Of a stretch of DNA of 55,839 bases, positions 34,379 to 43,568 are shown piece by piece. The stretch spans positions 123,871 to 179,709 of the forward strand of contig MEGH01000011.1 in assembly GCA_001725415.1 (NCBI GenBank), in the 5' to 3' direction. The translations under genes were made by a program, and so were the position numbers. The stretch is from Pseudonocardia sp. SCN 73-27. Lineage in GTDB: Bacteria; Actinomycetota; Actinomycetes; Mycobacteriales; Pseudonocardiaceae. Each line of letters starts with the position of its first letter. Within the stretch, counting starts at the first letter, position 1. The notes beneath the pieces were generated by a model. The model made no database searches. It was not told the DNA's origin and saw nothing but the letters and a program-made list of their open reading frames with translations.

Positions 34379-35539
34379 TCAGTCGCGCAGGGTGTCGAGG
34401 CGGCGCAGGAGCTCGTCGAGGACCGGCTCCGCCGTCGCCAGGTTCAGCCGCAGCATCCCCTCGTGGCCCGGCCCGAAGCCGGGACCCCCGTCGAGCCGGA
34501 CCCGGGCGTCACGGGTCACCGTCCCCACCACGTCGTCGGTCCGCAGCTCGAGGGTGCTCGCGGCGAACCAGTACAGGTAGGTCGCCTCGGGAACGGGATC
34601 GTCGCCACCCCGGCGCGCAAGCCACGCGGCGACCCGGTCCCGGTTGCGGCGCAACACCTCCTGCACCCGGCGCTGCCAGTCGTCACCGTGCTCCCACGCC
34701 GCCAGCGTCGCCGCCACCGACAGCGACGACACCCCGCCGAACAACGCCGACGGGTGTGCGCCCAACGCTGCCCGCAGCCGCGGCGGACCCCAGTGCCCCA
34801 CCGCGCAGTGCAGCCCGGCCAGGTTGAACGCCTTGCTCGCCGAGTTCAGCGTGACCGTCCGCGCCGCCACGTCGGCACCGAGCGACGCGAACGGCACGTG
34901 CACGTGCGGCGCATGGACCAGTTCGGCGTGGATCTCGTCGGAGATCACAAGCAGGTCGTGACGACGCGCGATGTCCGCGATCGCGGACAGCTCCTCGCGG
35001 GTCAGGACCCGGCCGGTCGGGTTGTGCGGGTTCACCAGCAGCAGCACGCGGCAACCGGACGCGGCGTCGTCGAGCGCGGCGAGGTCCGGGTCCCAGCCGT
35101 CGGCCGTCCGCCGGACGCGGACGTCGACACGCTTGCGGCCCATCTCCTCCACCGTCGCCAGGAACGGCGGATAGCCCGGGGTGTGGACGGCGACCCCGTC
35201 ACCCGGCGACGTCGCGAGGTGCAGCACCATCTGCACGCCCTGGATGAGGTCGGTGTGCTCACGGACCTCGTCGGCCGGGACAGCCCAGCCGTACCGCGCG
35301 GACATCCGCGCCGCGAACGCCTCCCGCAACGGCGTCCCCGTCAGCAACCATTCCGGATAGCCGAGGTCACCACCCCGGACGAGGTCGACCAGCGCGTCCA
35401 TGACCGGCTGCGGCGGCGCGAAGTCCATGTCCGCCACCCACGCCGCCACGTTCCCGAGCCCGGCCTGGCGCCACTTGATACCGGGCCGCAGGGCCAGGTC
35501 GGCGAGATCGAGGTCGTCGAACAGCGGATCACGCGTCAC
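34379..35539 (-). CDS. PatB/MalY-type PLP aminotransferase or C-S lyase
   Basis: A 386-residue fold-type I PLP enzyme. The Schiff-base lysine is K236 (LNSASKAFNLAG), with NPHNPTGR (N173) and SDEIHAEL (D201) in the expected places. WVADMDFAPP and KW at the N-terminus are typical of MalY/PatB cystathionine beta-lyases. Its GTG overlaps the stop of the class III aminotransferase gene (GTGA), so the two are one operon. The exact reaction is open. Confidence 0.88.
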   Translation of the reverse strand: MTRDPLFDDLDLADLALRPGIKWRQAGLGNVAAWVADMDFAPPQPVMDALVDLVRGGDLGYPEWLLTGTPLREAFAARMSARYGWAVPADEVREHTDLIQGVQMVLHLATSPGDGVAVHTPGYPPFLATVEEMGRKRVDVRVRRTADGWDPDLAALDDAASGCRVLLLVNPHNPTGRVLTREELSAIADIARRHDLLVISDEIHAELVHAPHVHVPFASLGADVAARTVTLNSASKAFNLAGLHCAVGHWGPPRLRAALGAHPSALFGGVSSLSVAATLAAWEHGDDWQRRVQEVLRRNRDRVAAWLARRGGDDPVPEATYLYWFAASTLELRTDDVVGTVTRDARVRLDGGPGFGPGHEGMLRLNLATAEPVLDELLRRLDTLRD

Positions 35540-36924
35540 AGCAGCGACCACGCCTCCGCGAGCACACCCCGCAGGACCTGCTCGATCTCGTCGAACTCCG
35601 CCTGCCCGCACGTCAACGGCGGCGCCAGCTGCACCACCGGGTCCTGACGGTCGTCCGGGCGGCAGTACAGCCCCGCCTCGAACAACGCCGACGGCAGGAA
35701 CCCGCGGACGATCCGCTCCCGCTGGTCGGCGTCCAACGTCGTCCCCGACGAGTCCGCGACCAGCTCGACCGCCCAGAAGTACCCGTCGCCACGGACGTCA
35801 CCGACGATCGGCAGGTCACGCAACCGGTCGAGCGTCGCCCCGAACGCGCCCTCGTTGTCGAGAACCCGCTGGTTCAGACCCTCGCGCTCCATGACGTCCA
35901 GGTTCGCCAGCGCCACCGCCGACGACACCGGGTGCCCGCCGAACGTGTAGCCGTGCGGGAACGTCACCCTGTCGGCCAGGAACGGCTCGATCACCCGGTC
36001 CGTCGCGATCATGGCGCCGATCGGGCTGTACCCCGACGTCATCCCCTTCGCGCATGTGATCAGATCGGGCACGAACCCGAACTTCTCGCACGCGAACGTC
36101 GTGCCGTGGCGGCCGAACCCGGTGATCACCTCGTCCGACACCAGCAGCACGTCATGGCGGTCGCAGATCTCACGGACCCGCGCGAAGTACGACGGCGGCG
36201 CGGTGAAACAACCGCCCGAGTTCTGCACCGGCTCGATCACCACCGCCGCCACCGTCGACGCCCCCTCGAACAGGATCGCCTCCTCGATGCGGTCGGCCGC
36301 CCAGCGACCGAACGCCTCCGGGTCGTCACGGTGCACCGCGGCGCGGAAGATGTTCGTGTTCGGCGCCCGGTGCCCACCCGGCGTCAACGGCTCGAAGTCC
36401 TGCTTCATCGCCGGCAACCCGGTGATCGACAACGCCCCCTGCGTCGTCCCGTGGTACGCCGACATCCGGCTGATCACCTTGTGCTTCGCGGGCTTGCCCT
36501 GCAGCTTGAAATACTGCTTCGCGACCTTCCACGCGGTCTCGACGGCCTCGCCGCCGCCCGTCGTGAAGAAGACACGGTCGAGGTCGCCGGGCGTCAGGTC
36601 CGCCAGCCGCTCCGCCAGCTGGATCGCCGACGGATGCGCGTACCCCCACACCGGGAAGAACGCCAACGTCTCCGCCTGCCGGGCCGCCACCTCCGCCAGC
36701 TCACGACGACCGTGCCCCACCTGCACCACGAACAGCCCCGACAGGCCGTCCAGGATGCGACGACCACGATCGTCGTAGACGTACGCGCCCTCCCCGCGGA
36801 CGATCACCGGGACCGGCGCGTCCACATACCGGCCCATCCGCGAGAAATGCATCCACAGATGGTCGGCGGCGGAGCGGCCGAGCGAGGCAGCATCGGACGG
36901 CGTGGGCTTCTCGGCGAGGGTCAA
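35536..36924 (-). CDS. Class III omega-aminotransferase
   Basis: A 462-residue PLP enzyme starting at TTG 36924 behind a perfect GGAGG with 7-base spacing; the longer ATG frame lacks this. Motifs include FFTTGGGEAVETAWK, SRMSAYHGTTQGALS, LLVSDEVITGFGRHG and the PLP lysine near residue 293 in TCAKGMTSGYSP. It transfers amino groups from omega-amino acids, diamines or beta-alanine to pyruvate or 2-oxoglutarate. The partner PatB-like enzyme is translationally coupled. Confidence 0.92.
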   Translation of the reverse strand: MTLAEKPTPSDAASLGRSAADHLWMHFSRMGRYVDAPVPVIVRGEGAYVYDDRGRRILDGLSGLFVVQVGHGRRELAEVAARQAETLAFFPVWGYAHPSAIQLAERLADLTPGDLDRVFFTTGGGEAVETAWKVAKQYFKLQGKPAKHKVISRMSAYHGTTQGALSITGLPAMKQDFEPLTPGGHRAPNTNIFRAAVHRDDPEAFGRWAADRIEEAILFEGASTVAAVVIEPVQNSGGCFTAPPSYFARVREICDRHDVLLVSDEVITGFGRHGTTFACEKFGFVPDLITCAKGMTSGYSPIGAMIATDRVIEPFLADRVTFPHGYTFGGHPVSSAVALANLDVMEREGLNQRVLDNEGAFGATLDRLRDLPIVGDVRGDGYFWAVELVADSSGTTLDADQRERIVRGFLPSALFEAGLYCRPDDRQDPVVQLAPPLTCGQAEFDEIEQVLRGVLAEAWSLL

Positions 36925-37000
36925 CGTCGGTCCTCCGTGTCGGCTCACCCCAGGATGACTGCCGCCCCACCCCTTGAACACCCCCACGGTCCGGGGACGA

Positions 37001-37035
37001 CCGCGGCCCCCGTCTCGTCGAGGCGGGGGCCGCGG
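37001..37035 (-). terminator. Terminator after the Gly-rich protein gene
   Basis: CCGCGGCCCCCG (37001-37012) and CGGGGGCCGCGG (37024-37035) form a perfect 12-bp stem 17 bases beyond the stop codon of the Gly-rich gene. The loop can pair further. No T tract follows. Confidence 0.7.
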
Positions 37036-37051
37036 GTGTCACCGGGGAACG

Positions 37052-38638
37052 TCAGACGCGGGTCGGGAAGTTGCCCGCCTGCTTCGTCACGTGACCGAGG
37101 ATGCCGTCGACGAGACGATTGATGTCGACGACATGGCGGGTCTGCTGCCCGCCCGTGCGGGTCGGGTTCTGCGAACCGCCGCCGCCCTGCTGGCCACCGT
37201 GCCCCTGCTGGCTGTGACCGTTCTGGCTGTGACCGTTCTGGCCGTGACCGTTCTGGCCGCCGGTGCGGACCGGCGTCTGCGAGCCACCGTGCTGGTGACC
37301 ACCGTGCTGGTGACCACCGTGCTGGTGACCACCGTGCTGCTGGCCCCCGCGCTGCGGCTGCTGGTGCCCGCCCTGCCACTGGCCGTGGTGGTGACCGTGG
37401 TGGTGCCGGCCGTGGTGGTGGTGACCGTGGTGCCGACCCTGGTTGTGGTCGGCCCGGTGGTGACGGCCGTGCTCGTGGCCACCGCGTGAGTCGCCGTGCC
37501 CGCCGCGCGGGTCGGACTGGCCGTGGCCACCACGCGGGTCACCGTTGCCGTGCCCGCCACCGCGCGGGTCGCCGTGCCCGTGACCGCCACGCGGTCCGCC
37601 CTGCTGGCCACCGCCCTGCTGACCGCCACCCTGCTGACCGCCACCCTGCTGACCGCCACCCTGCTGACCGCCACCGTGCCCGCCGTGCCCGCTGCCGGAG
37701 CCACCCTGGCCACCGGAACCGCTACCGCCGCTGCCGCTGGAACCACCCTGACCGCCGCCGGAACCACCTTGACCAGAACCACCCGAGCCACCAGAACCGC
37801 CCGCGCCACCCTGGCCACCGCCGTTGGAGCCGCCGTTCGACCCTCCGTGCCCGCCATGGCCGCTTCCGGAGCCCTGACCACCTGAACCGCCGGAACCACC
37901 CTGACCGCTACCACCCTGGCCAGCGCCGGAACCACCGGAACCGCTCCCACCGCTACCACCCGAGCCACCAGAACTGCCCGAGCCACCCTGACCACCCGAG
38001 CCGCCAGAGCCGCCCTGACCGCTACCACCCTGGCCACTACCGCCAGACCCACCGGAACCGCCCTGACCGCTTCCACCGGAACCGCCTTGGCCGCCTCCGC
38101 CAGAACCGCCCTGACCGGAACCGCCTGAACCACCGGAACCGCCCTGACCGCTGCCGCCCGAGCCACCGGAACCGCCCGAGCCACCCTGACCACCGGAGCC
38201 ACCCTGACCGGAACCGCCAGAACCACTGGAGCTGCTGCCGCCCTGACCCGAGCCGCCCTGACCCGAGCCGCCGCCCGAACCACCCTGACCGCCCTGACCG
38301 AAACCGCCCGAGCCGCCTTGGCCGCCTCCGCCAGAACCACCCTGACCACCACCGCCCGAACCGCCGGAACCGCCCTGGCCGAAACCACCGGAGCCGCCGT
38401 GGCTCCCGGACCCCTGGCCACCCGAACCGCCCTGGCCACCCGATCCGCCCTGGCCACCCGATCCGCCCTGGCTTCCGGGTCCGCCGGACCCGCCGGAGCC
38501 GCCACCCTGCTGCCCCTGTCCGGCCGACCCGCCGGACCCGCCGACCGGTCCGGCGGCCTGGGCGACGGCGCCGCCCATCAGCAACAGACTGCTGGAGAGC
38601 GCCGCGACGTACGCGCCTCGGCGGAGGTTCTTGTTCAC
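37052..38638 (-). CDS. Secreted Gly/Ser/Gln-rich repeat protein
   Basis: A 528-residue protein. The N-terminus is a Sec signal peptide (VNKNLRRGAYVAALSSSLLLMGG, cleavage near AQA-AG). Residues about 32-330 are built from GGSGGSGQGG-type units. Then come QQGGG repeats (five copies), a basic His/Gly/Arg region, HGGHQ repeats, and QNGHS repeats. The final about 30 residues (VVDINRLVDGILGHVTKQAGNF) look like a real amphipathic helix. The GTG at 38638 has AAGGACC. The repetitive core suggests a structural, adhesive or spore/surface role; no homologue is recognised. Confidence 0.82.
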   Translation of the reverse strand: MNKNLRRGAYVAALSSSLLLMGGAVAQAAGPVGGSGGSAGQGQQGGGSGGSGGPGSQGGSGGQGGSGGQGGSGGQGSGSHGGSGGFGQGGSGGSGGGGQGGSGGGGQGGSGGFGQGGQGGSGGGSGQGGSGQGGSSSSGSGGSGQGGSGGQGGSGGSGGSGGSGQGGSGGSGGSGQGGSGGGGQGGSGGSGQGGSGGSGGSGQGGSGQGGSGGSGGQGGSGSSGGSGGSGGSGSGGSGAGQGGSGQGGSGGSGGQGSGSGHGGHGGSNGGSNGGGQGGAGGSGGSGGSGQGGSGGGQGGSSGSGGSGSGGQGGSGSGHGGHGGGQQGGGQQGGGQQGGGQQGGGQQGGPRGGHGHGDPRGGGHGNGDPRGGHGQSDPRGGHGDSRGGHEHGRHHRADHNQGRHHGHHHHGRHHHGHHHGQWQGGHQQPQRGGQQHGGHQHGGHQHGGHQHGGSQTPVRTGGQNGHGQNGHSQNGHSQQGHGGQQGGGGSQNPTRTGGQQTRHVVDINRLVDGILGHVTKQAGNFPTRV

Positions 38639-38752
38639 GCGTTGGTCCTTCCGGAAGTGACGCGCGGTCGGGGGCCGGCGTCGTCGAATTCGGGGAGAAG
38701 TCGAGGGGAGTTGCGTAACTCCGGTCCACACCCGGTCGTCTCCTGGAAATCA

Positions 38753-38771
38753 CCTGTTACAACGCTGTGAA
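38753..38771 (-). promoter_or_regulatory. MtrA-like direct repeat upstream of Gly-rich gene
   Basis: On the minus strand it reads TTCACAGCGTTGTAACAGG: two imperfect copies of the GTMACA-type half-site 11 bases apart, the spacing recalled for the MtrA cell-wall regulator. It lies about 115 bases upstream of the Gly-rich gene start in an AT-richer patch. Confidence 0.4.
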
Positions 38772-39106
38772 AAGTTGCGCCGTACGGCAGCGAGAATTGG
38801 TCGAAACTCATCGCAACCTGCGGGGCGCTCGCGCGTCACTCCCATCGATCAAGGCCCTGACCCGCGAATAGTCCGTACGGCCAGCATTAATCAACCGGAC
38901 GGTGGCGGGACTTTCGGCCCGTGCTGGACTCCGGCATCGCAATTTCGGTACACAGTGAACCGGACATTTCACCGCCACAATCCTCGCCGTATGCGCGGCC
39001 GGAATCGTTCGGTCCCGGCGCCGGGAACCCGGTGTGAGCGCCCGCCGTCCAGGCCCCGTCGCGAGCCCCGGACTGGTAGGACAGTGCTGTCCGGAAGGGG
39101 GCGGCG
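38772..39106. other. Non-coding gap between divergent genes
   Basis: Between the Gly-rich gene and the LigD-type polymerase gene. AT-richer stretches (e.g. AGCATTAATCAACCGG near 38883) probably hold both promoters. A small hairpin GGACAGTGCTGTCC (39079-39092) lies just upstream of the polymerase ribosome binding site. An ORF across the region lacks coding character. Confidence 0.6.
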
Positions 39107-40093
39107 ATGGCCCGGGGTACGACGGAGACGCGCGAGGGCGTCGAGCTCAGCAACCTCGACCAGCCGTTGTTCGACGGCGCAGAGGCCACGAAGCGGGACC
39201 TCGTCGACCATCTCGACGCCGTCGCCGACCGGATTCTCCCCGAGCTCCACGATCGCCCGTTGTCGGTGATCCGGGCGCGGCCGGGGTCGCCGCCGTTCAT
39301 GCAGAAGAACCTGCCGAAGTACGCGCCGGAGTGGATGCGGTCGACGACGGTGTGGGCGCAGACGTCGCATCGTGAGGTGTCGTACGCGCTGGTCGACGAC
39401 CGGCGTGGGCTGTTGTGGTTCGCGAACCAGCGGGCGGTGGAGTACCACCCGACGCTGATGCGGGTCGGGGACGCGCGCGCCAGGCAGCTGGTGCTGGACC
39501 TGGACCCGCCGGAAGGCGACGACTTCGCGGCGGTGGTGCGGGCGGCCCGGCTCGTCGAACAGGCGTTGGCCGATGCGGGGCTGGCTGCGGCGGTGAAGAC
39601 GAGCGGCGCCAAGGGGCTGCACATCGTCGTGCCGTTGTCGGGCGACCCACAGTTCGACGACGTCGCCGCGGCAACGCGCGCCCTCTCCGCGAGGGCGGAG
39701 GCGATCGACCCGTCGGCGGCGACGACGGCGTTCATCAAGGACGACCGGGACGGCAAGGTGTTCCTGGACCCGACGCGGGTCGGTGGGGCGACGATCGTCG
39801 CGGCCTACAGTCCGCGGGCGCGGCCGGGGTTGCCGGTGTCGTTCCCGGTGGCCTGGCCGGATCTCGACGATGTGCATCCTCAGGACTTCACGGTCAGGAA
39901 TGTCGCGGAGCTGTTGGGCGACGAGGACCCGTGGCGGGACGCGATGCCGGAGCCGCAGCGGTTGCCGGCCGATCTGGTGGAGCAGGGGCACACGATCCCG
40001 GTGCCGCGGGTGCAGGCGATGCACGAGGGCAAGCGGCGCAAACGCGCGCGTGAGCAGGCAGCGCACGAGCAGGCAGCAAAGGAGCAGAGTTGA
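39107..40093 (+). CDS. LigD-type DNA polymerase/primase domain protein
   Basis: A 328-residue stand-alone PolDom of the archaeo-eukaryotic primase family. The catalytic Asp pair lies in LVLDLDPPEGDDF (about D130/D132). The signature KTSGAKGLHIVVPL and TTAFIKDDRDGKVFLDP with the third acidic residue follow. In end joining it fills gaps and adds nucleotides, with some ribonucleotide preference. The ligase and Ku genes lie 21 kb away rather than fused, so NHEJ is modular here. The ATG has GGAAGGGGG upstream. The HAD gene is coupled downstream. Confidence 0.93.
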   Translation: MARGTTETREGVELSNLDQPLFDGAEATKRDLVDHLDAVADRILPELHDRPLSVIRARPGSPPFMQKNLPKYAPEWMRSTTVWAQTSHREVSYALVDDRRGLLWFANQRAVEYHPTLMRVGDARARQLVLDLDPPEGDDFAAVVRAARLVEQALADAGLAAAVKTSGAKGLHIVVPLSGDPQFDDVAAATRALSARAEAIDPSAATTAFIKDDRDGKVFLDPTRVGGATIVAAYSPRARPGLPVSFPVAWPDLDDVHPQDFTVRNVAELLGDEDPWRDAMPEPQRLPADLVEQGHTIPVPRVQAMHEGKRRKRAREQAAHEQAAKEQS

Positions 40094-40767
40094 GCCGCAC
40101 GACCGTCGTGTTCGACTTCGGCGGGGTGATCACGTCGTCCCCGTTCGACGCCTTCAACCGCATGGAGGCCGAACGCGGACTGCCGCAGGATCTGGTGCGG
40201 CGCATCAACACCGTGAACCCGGACGGGAATGCGTGGGCGTTGTTCGAGCGCGCGGAGATCGACGAGGCGCGGTTCGACACGTTGTTCGCCGAGGAGGCCC
40301 GGGCGCTGGGGTACGACCTGCCGGGTCGCGACGTGCTGGCCCTGCTGTCGGGTGACCTGCGCCCGCGGATGGTCGAGGCCCTGGACCGCTTGCGCGCCAT
40401 GGGTTACCGGCTGGGCTGCATCACGAACAACGTGCCGGCGAGGCACGGTTCGCAGATGTCGCCGACGGCGCAGGAGGCCGACGAGATCGCCGCGGTGATG
40501 GGCCGGTTCGACCACGTCGTCGAGAGCAGCAAGGTGGGTGTGCGCAAGCCGGACCCCCGCGTCTACACGTTGGCGTGCGACGCGCTCGGGGTCCGACCCG
40601 ACGAGTGTGTCTACCTCGACGACCTGGGCATCAACTGCAAGCCTGCAGCCGCGCTGGGCATGCTGGCGATCAAGGTGACGGGCGAGGACCAGGCCCTGGC
40701 CGATCTGGAGGGGGCGCTCGGCCTGGCGCCCGACGCGCTCACCACACCGTCTCGAGCAGCCGGGTGA
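40090..40767 (+). CDS. HAD-IA hydrolase (epoxide-hydrolase N-terminal-like phosphatase)
   Basis: A 225-residue haloacid dehalogenase-type phosphatase. Motif I is VVFDFGGVIT (nucleophile D10; the second Asp is replaced by Gly as in the GGVI subgroup). Motif II is CITNN and motif III KVGVRKPDPRVY with ECVYLDDLGIN as motif IV. The TTG start at 40090 has AAGGAG and overlaps the polymerase stop codon (TTGA). Its 3' end overlaps the convergent alcohol dehydrogenase gene by 29 bases. Confidence 0.88.
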   Translation: MSRTTVVFDFGGVITSSPFDAFNRMEAERGLPQDLVRRINTVNPDGNAWALFERAEIDEARFDTLFAEEARALGYDLPGRDVLALLSGDLRPRMVEALDRLRAMGYRLGCITNNVPARHGSQMSPTAQEADEIAAVMGRFDHVVESSKVGVRKPDPRVYTLACDALGVRPDECVYLDDLGINCKPAAALGMLAIKVTGEDQALADLEGALGLAPDALTTPSRAAG

Positions 40768-41911
40768 TCGTGGCCTCGTCGACGGGGCGGGGTGACTCGC
40801 GGACGACGATGTCGCCCATCGACGATGCCGCGACGCCGGGGATCTTCTCCTTCGGGATGCCGAAGTCGGAGACGCGCCGCGGCACGCCGAGGTCGTTCAG
40901 GAGCCGGTCCATGGCGTCGGCGGCGGGTTCGCCGGGGGTGGCGACGCCGGCTTCGACGAGGGTCGTCGCCATCCGGGCCTGAGCGTCCTGGGTGACGGGC
41001 TCGAGGAAGCGCATGACGTGCGGCAGCATGATGCACGAGGTCACGCCGTGCGGGATGCCGAGTGCGCCGAGCTGGTGGCCGATGGCGTGCGAGAGCCCGA
41101 GTGACACGTTGTGCACGCCGATGATCGACATCCAAGCGGCGATCTGACAGTTCAGGGCCGCCTCGAAGTCCTGCGGGTCCGCGGCCGAGCGGGGCAGGTT
41201 CGCGGCGAGCAGGCGCAGCGCGCCCGTCGTCAGTGCGGAGAAGAAGGGGTGCGCGTTCTTGGCGTAGCCGATCTCGATGGCGTGGTCGAGGGCGCGGACG
41301 CCGGTCTGGGCCCAGAGGTCGCGTGGGGTGTGGGCGGCGAACTCGGGGTCGAGGAACACGACCTGCGGGGTGAGCTCCAGGTAGGCGGTGAGGTCCTTGG
41401 TGTCGCGGGCGTGGTCGACGGAGCCGCAGAAGCCGTCCCACTCGGCGGCCGAGAGCGTGGTGGGGACGGCGAACGTCGGCAGCGGTGCGGTGTCGAGCGG
41501 ACGGATCTTCACGGTGTCGGGGTACTCGAAGACGACGGCGAACTCGGCGAGGCCCTCGGCCGTCGTGATCCCGTGTGCCCCGCCGAGTGCGGCGAGCTTC
41601 GCGGCGTCGATGGGCGAGCCGCCGCCGACGGCGATCAGCACGTCGGCCCCGGAGGCGCGGGCTTCGCCGATGAGTTCGACGACCCGGTCGACGGGGTTGT
41701 GCGCGAGCACCCGGTCGTAGACGCCGGCCACGGAGTCGCCCAGCTCGTCGACGAGGTCGCGGAAGTGCGCGCTCGACCCGACCGACCGCCCGGTGACCAG
41801 GTAGGCCCGCGACAGCCCGCGGCTGCGCAGTTCCTCGCCGATGGCGTGCACGGCTCCCGGGCCCTGCACCACCCGGTCGATGCGCGGCATGTCGAACGTG
41901 GTCAGCCCCAT
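40739..41911 (-). CDS. Iron-containing alcohol dehydrogenase
   Basis: A 390-residue group III (metal-dependent) dehydrogenase. The NAD(P)-binding motif is [12 protein letters not shown] (about residues 94-105), followed by [12 protein letters not shown]. Metal ligands lie in ALDHAIE and in [18 protein letters not shown]. The substrate is not predictable; maleylacetate reductase-type enzymes look similar. The ATG at 41911 has GGAGGAG. It is divergent from an aldo/keto reductase with two palindromic boxes between. Confidence 0.9.
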   Translation of the reverse strand: MGLTTFDMPRIDRVVQGPGAVHAIGEELRSRGLSRAYLVTGRSVGSSAHFRDLVDELGDSVAGVYDRVLAHNPVDRVVELIGEARASGADVLIAVGGGSPIDAAKLAALGGAHGITTAEGLAEFAVVFEYPDTVKIRPLDTAPLPTFAVPTTLSAAEWDGFCGSVDHARDTKDLTAYLELTPQVVFLDPEFAAHTPRDLWAQTGVRALDHAIEIGYAKNAHPFFSALTTGALRLLAANLPRSAADPQDFEAALNCQIAAWMSIIGVHNVSLGLSHAIGHQLGALGIPHGVTSCIMLPHVMRFLEPVTQDAQARMATTLVEAGVATPGEPAADAMDRLLNDLGVPRRVSDFGIPKEKIPGVAASSMGDIVVRESPRPVDEATITRLLETVW

Positions 41912-41986
41912 CTGCGGCTCCTCCTCGAACCCTGACTGCGAACCCGGCTGCGTCGGCACGATCCCGGCGCCTGCTGATTCTGGCCC

Positions 41987-42071
41987 CCGACCGGCCGGTC
42001 GGTGCAACCGTTCCGGACGATCCAGACATCTGATGTCGACGAGACGGGCGTCACACCGACCGCCCGGTCGG
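41987..42071. promoter_or_regulatory. Two CCGACCGG-type palindromes between dehydrogenase and reductase
   Basis: CCGACCGGCCGGTCGG (41987-42002, perfect 16-base palindrome) and CCGACCGCCCGGTCGG (42056-42071, one asymmetric position) are 69 bases apart centre to centre. The second sits against the TAGCGT -10 element (42079-42084) of the reductase gene. This is typical of a TetR-type repressor binding two operators; no such regulator is adjacent. Confidence 0.65.
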
Positions 42072-42092
42072 GCGGGTCTAGCGTCGAGGTTC

Positions 42093-43079
42093 GTGGCCTT
42101 TCCCACCCGCACCCTCGGCCCCCTGACCGTCAGCGCCCTCGGCCTCGGCTGCATGGGCATGAGCACGGCGTACGGCGACGCCGACCGCGACACGTCGCTC
42201 GCCACCGTCAACCGCGCCATCGACATCGGCGTCACCTTCATCGACACCGCCGACGTCTACGGCAGCGGCCACAACGAGGAACTGCTCTCGGAGGTCCTGC
42301 GCACCCGTCGCGACGAGGTCGTCCTCGCCACCAAGTTCGGTCTGATCGCCGGTGCCGACGGCCGGCCCGGCGGCATCGACGGACGCCCGGAGCGGGTCCG
42401 CGAGGCCTGCGAGGCGTCGCTGCGCCGGCTCGGCGTCGACCACGTCGACCTCTACTACCTGCACCGACCCGACCCGCAGGTCCCGATCGAGGACAGCGTC
42501 GGCGCGATGGCCGAGCTCGTGCAGGCCGGCCTGGTCCGCCACCTCGGGCTGTCCGAGGCCACGGCCCCCACGCTGCGCCGCGCCGTCACCGAGCACCCGA
42601 TCGCGGCGCTGCAGTCGGAGTGGTCGCTGTTCACCCGCGAGCTCGAGGACGACATCGTGCCCACCGCCCGCGAGCTGGGCATCGGGATCGTCCCCTTCAG
42701 CCCACTGGGCCGCGCGATCCTGACCGGCCGCGTCTCCGGTGACACGGCGTTGGGCGACAAGGACATGCGCACCACGATGCCGCGCTTCCAGGGCGACAAC
42801 CTGACCCGGAACCTGTCGGCCGTCGAGACCGTCACCGGCGTCGCGAAGGCGCACGGCGTGACCGCCGGCCAGGTCGCACTCGCGTGGCTGCTGGCCAAGG
42901 GCGACGACGTCGTCCCCATCCCCGGCACGAAGCGGATCGCCTACCTGGAGGAGAACGCCTCCTCCGTCGACGTGACCCTGACCGACGACGACCTCGGCCG
43001 CCTCGACGCCATCCGTCCGGCGGGCGAGCGCTATCCGGACATGAGCCGCGTCGGCAACGAGACCCCGGCCCGCGCATGA
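42093..43079 (+). CDS. Aldo/keto reductase
   Basis: A 328-residue NADPH-dependent reductase with a (beta/alpha)8 barrel. The catalytic tetrad is visible: D and Y in [16 protein letters not shown] in VVLATKFG, and H in LYYLHRPD. It is similar in length and motifs to AKR13-like enzymes. The GTG at 42093 lies eight bases after a TAGCGT -10 box, so it is probably leaderless. The next gene starts in its stop codon (ATGA). Confidence 0.92.
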   Translation: MAFPTRTLGPLTVSALGLGCMGMSTAYGDADRDTSLATVNRAIDIGVTFIDTADVYGSGHNEELLSEVLRTRRDEVVLATKFGLIAGADGRPGGIDGRPERVREACEASLRRLGVDHVDLYYLHRPDPQVPIEDSVGAMAELVQAGLVRHLGLSEATAPTLRRAVTEHPIAALQSEWSLFTRELEDDIVPTARELGIGIVPFSPLGRAILTGRVSGDTALGDKDMRTTMPRFQGDNLTRNLSAVETVTGVAKAHGVTAGQVALAWLLAKGDDVVPIPGTKRIAYLEENASSVDVTLTDDDLGRLDAIRPAGERYPDMSRVGNETPARA

Positions 43080-43474
43080 CCGACGTGATTCCGGAACAGC
43101 TCTCCGACCTGCTGGAGCGTCCGCTGCTGGGGCACCTCGCGACGACCCGCCCCGACGGGTCGCCGCAGGTCAACCCCATGTGGTTCCTGTGGGACGGCAC
43201 ACACCTGCGGTTCACGCACACCAGCAGGCGGGCAAAGTTCCGCAACGTGCGGCACGAGCCGCGGGTCGCGATGTCGGTGGTCGACCCCGACCATCCGTCG
43301 CGGTACCTGGAGGTCCGGGGCACGGTGGAGAGCGTCGACGACGACCCGACGGGCGCCTTCTACGTGGCCCTCGCGCAGCGCTACTCCCGCCCGCCCAACC
43401 CGCCTGCCGACGCCCCCGACCGCGTGGTGCTGGTCGTGCGGCCGGAGTCGATCAGCTTCCAGGACCGCCGCTGA
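43076..43474 (+). CDS. PPOX-class (F420/FMN split-barrel) oxidoreductase
   Basis: A 132-residue split-barrel protein: [24 protein letters not shown] is the flavin/F420-binding opening, followed by [22 protein letters not shown]. The family includes many F420H2-dependent reductases in actinobacteria. The cofactor was assigned by resemblance. It is translationally coupled to the aldo/keto reductase gene, so the two may share a pathway. Confidence 0.87.
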   Translation: MTDVIPEQLSDLLERPLLGHLATTRPDGSPQVNPMWFLWDGTHLRFTHTSRRAKFRNVRHEPRVAMSVVDPDHPSRYLEVRGTVESVDDDPTGAFYVALAQRYSRPPNPPADAPDRVVLVVRPESISFQDRR

Positions 43475-43568
43475 CCCGCCGTCCCCGGCCGAACCGGGAC
43501 GCGACCGTCACCCACGACGCCCATGTCCCGCATTAGCCGACCGGGTCGGACGCCGCAGGTCAGGCCTC

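Noticed and set aside
37085-37094. GTCACGTGAC palindrome as a second parS site
   Set aside because: It lies in the coding end of the Gly-rich gene and lacks the GTTNC...GNAAC flanks.
37201-38500. Repetitive DNA as a CRISPR array
   Set aside because: The repeats are coding (Gly/Ser/Gln units), vary in length and lack unique spacers of constant size.
37087-38505. 472-codon alternative minus-strand frame inside the Gly-rich gene
   Set aside because: Its Ala/Val/Arg-rich product follows from the repeat DNA shifted by one. It has no signal peptide or ribosome binding site, unlike the annotated frame.
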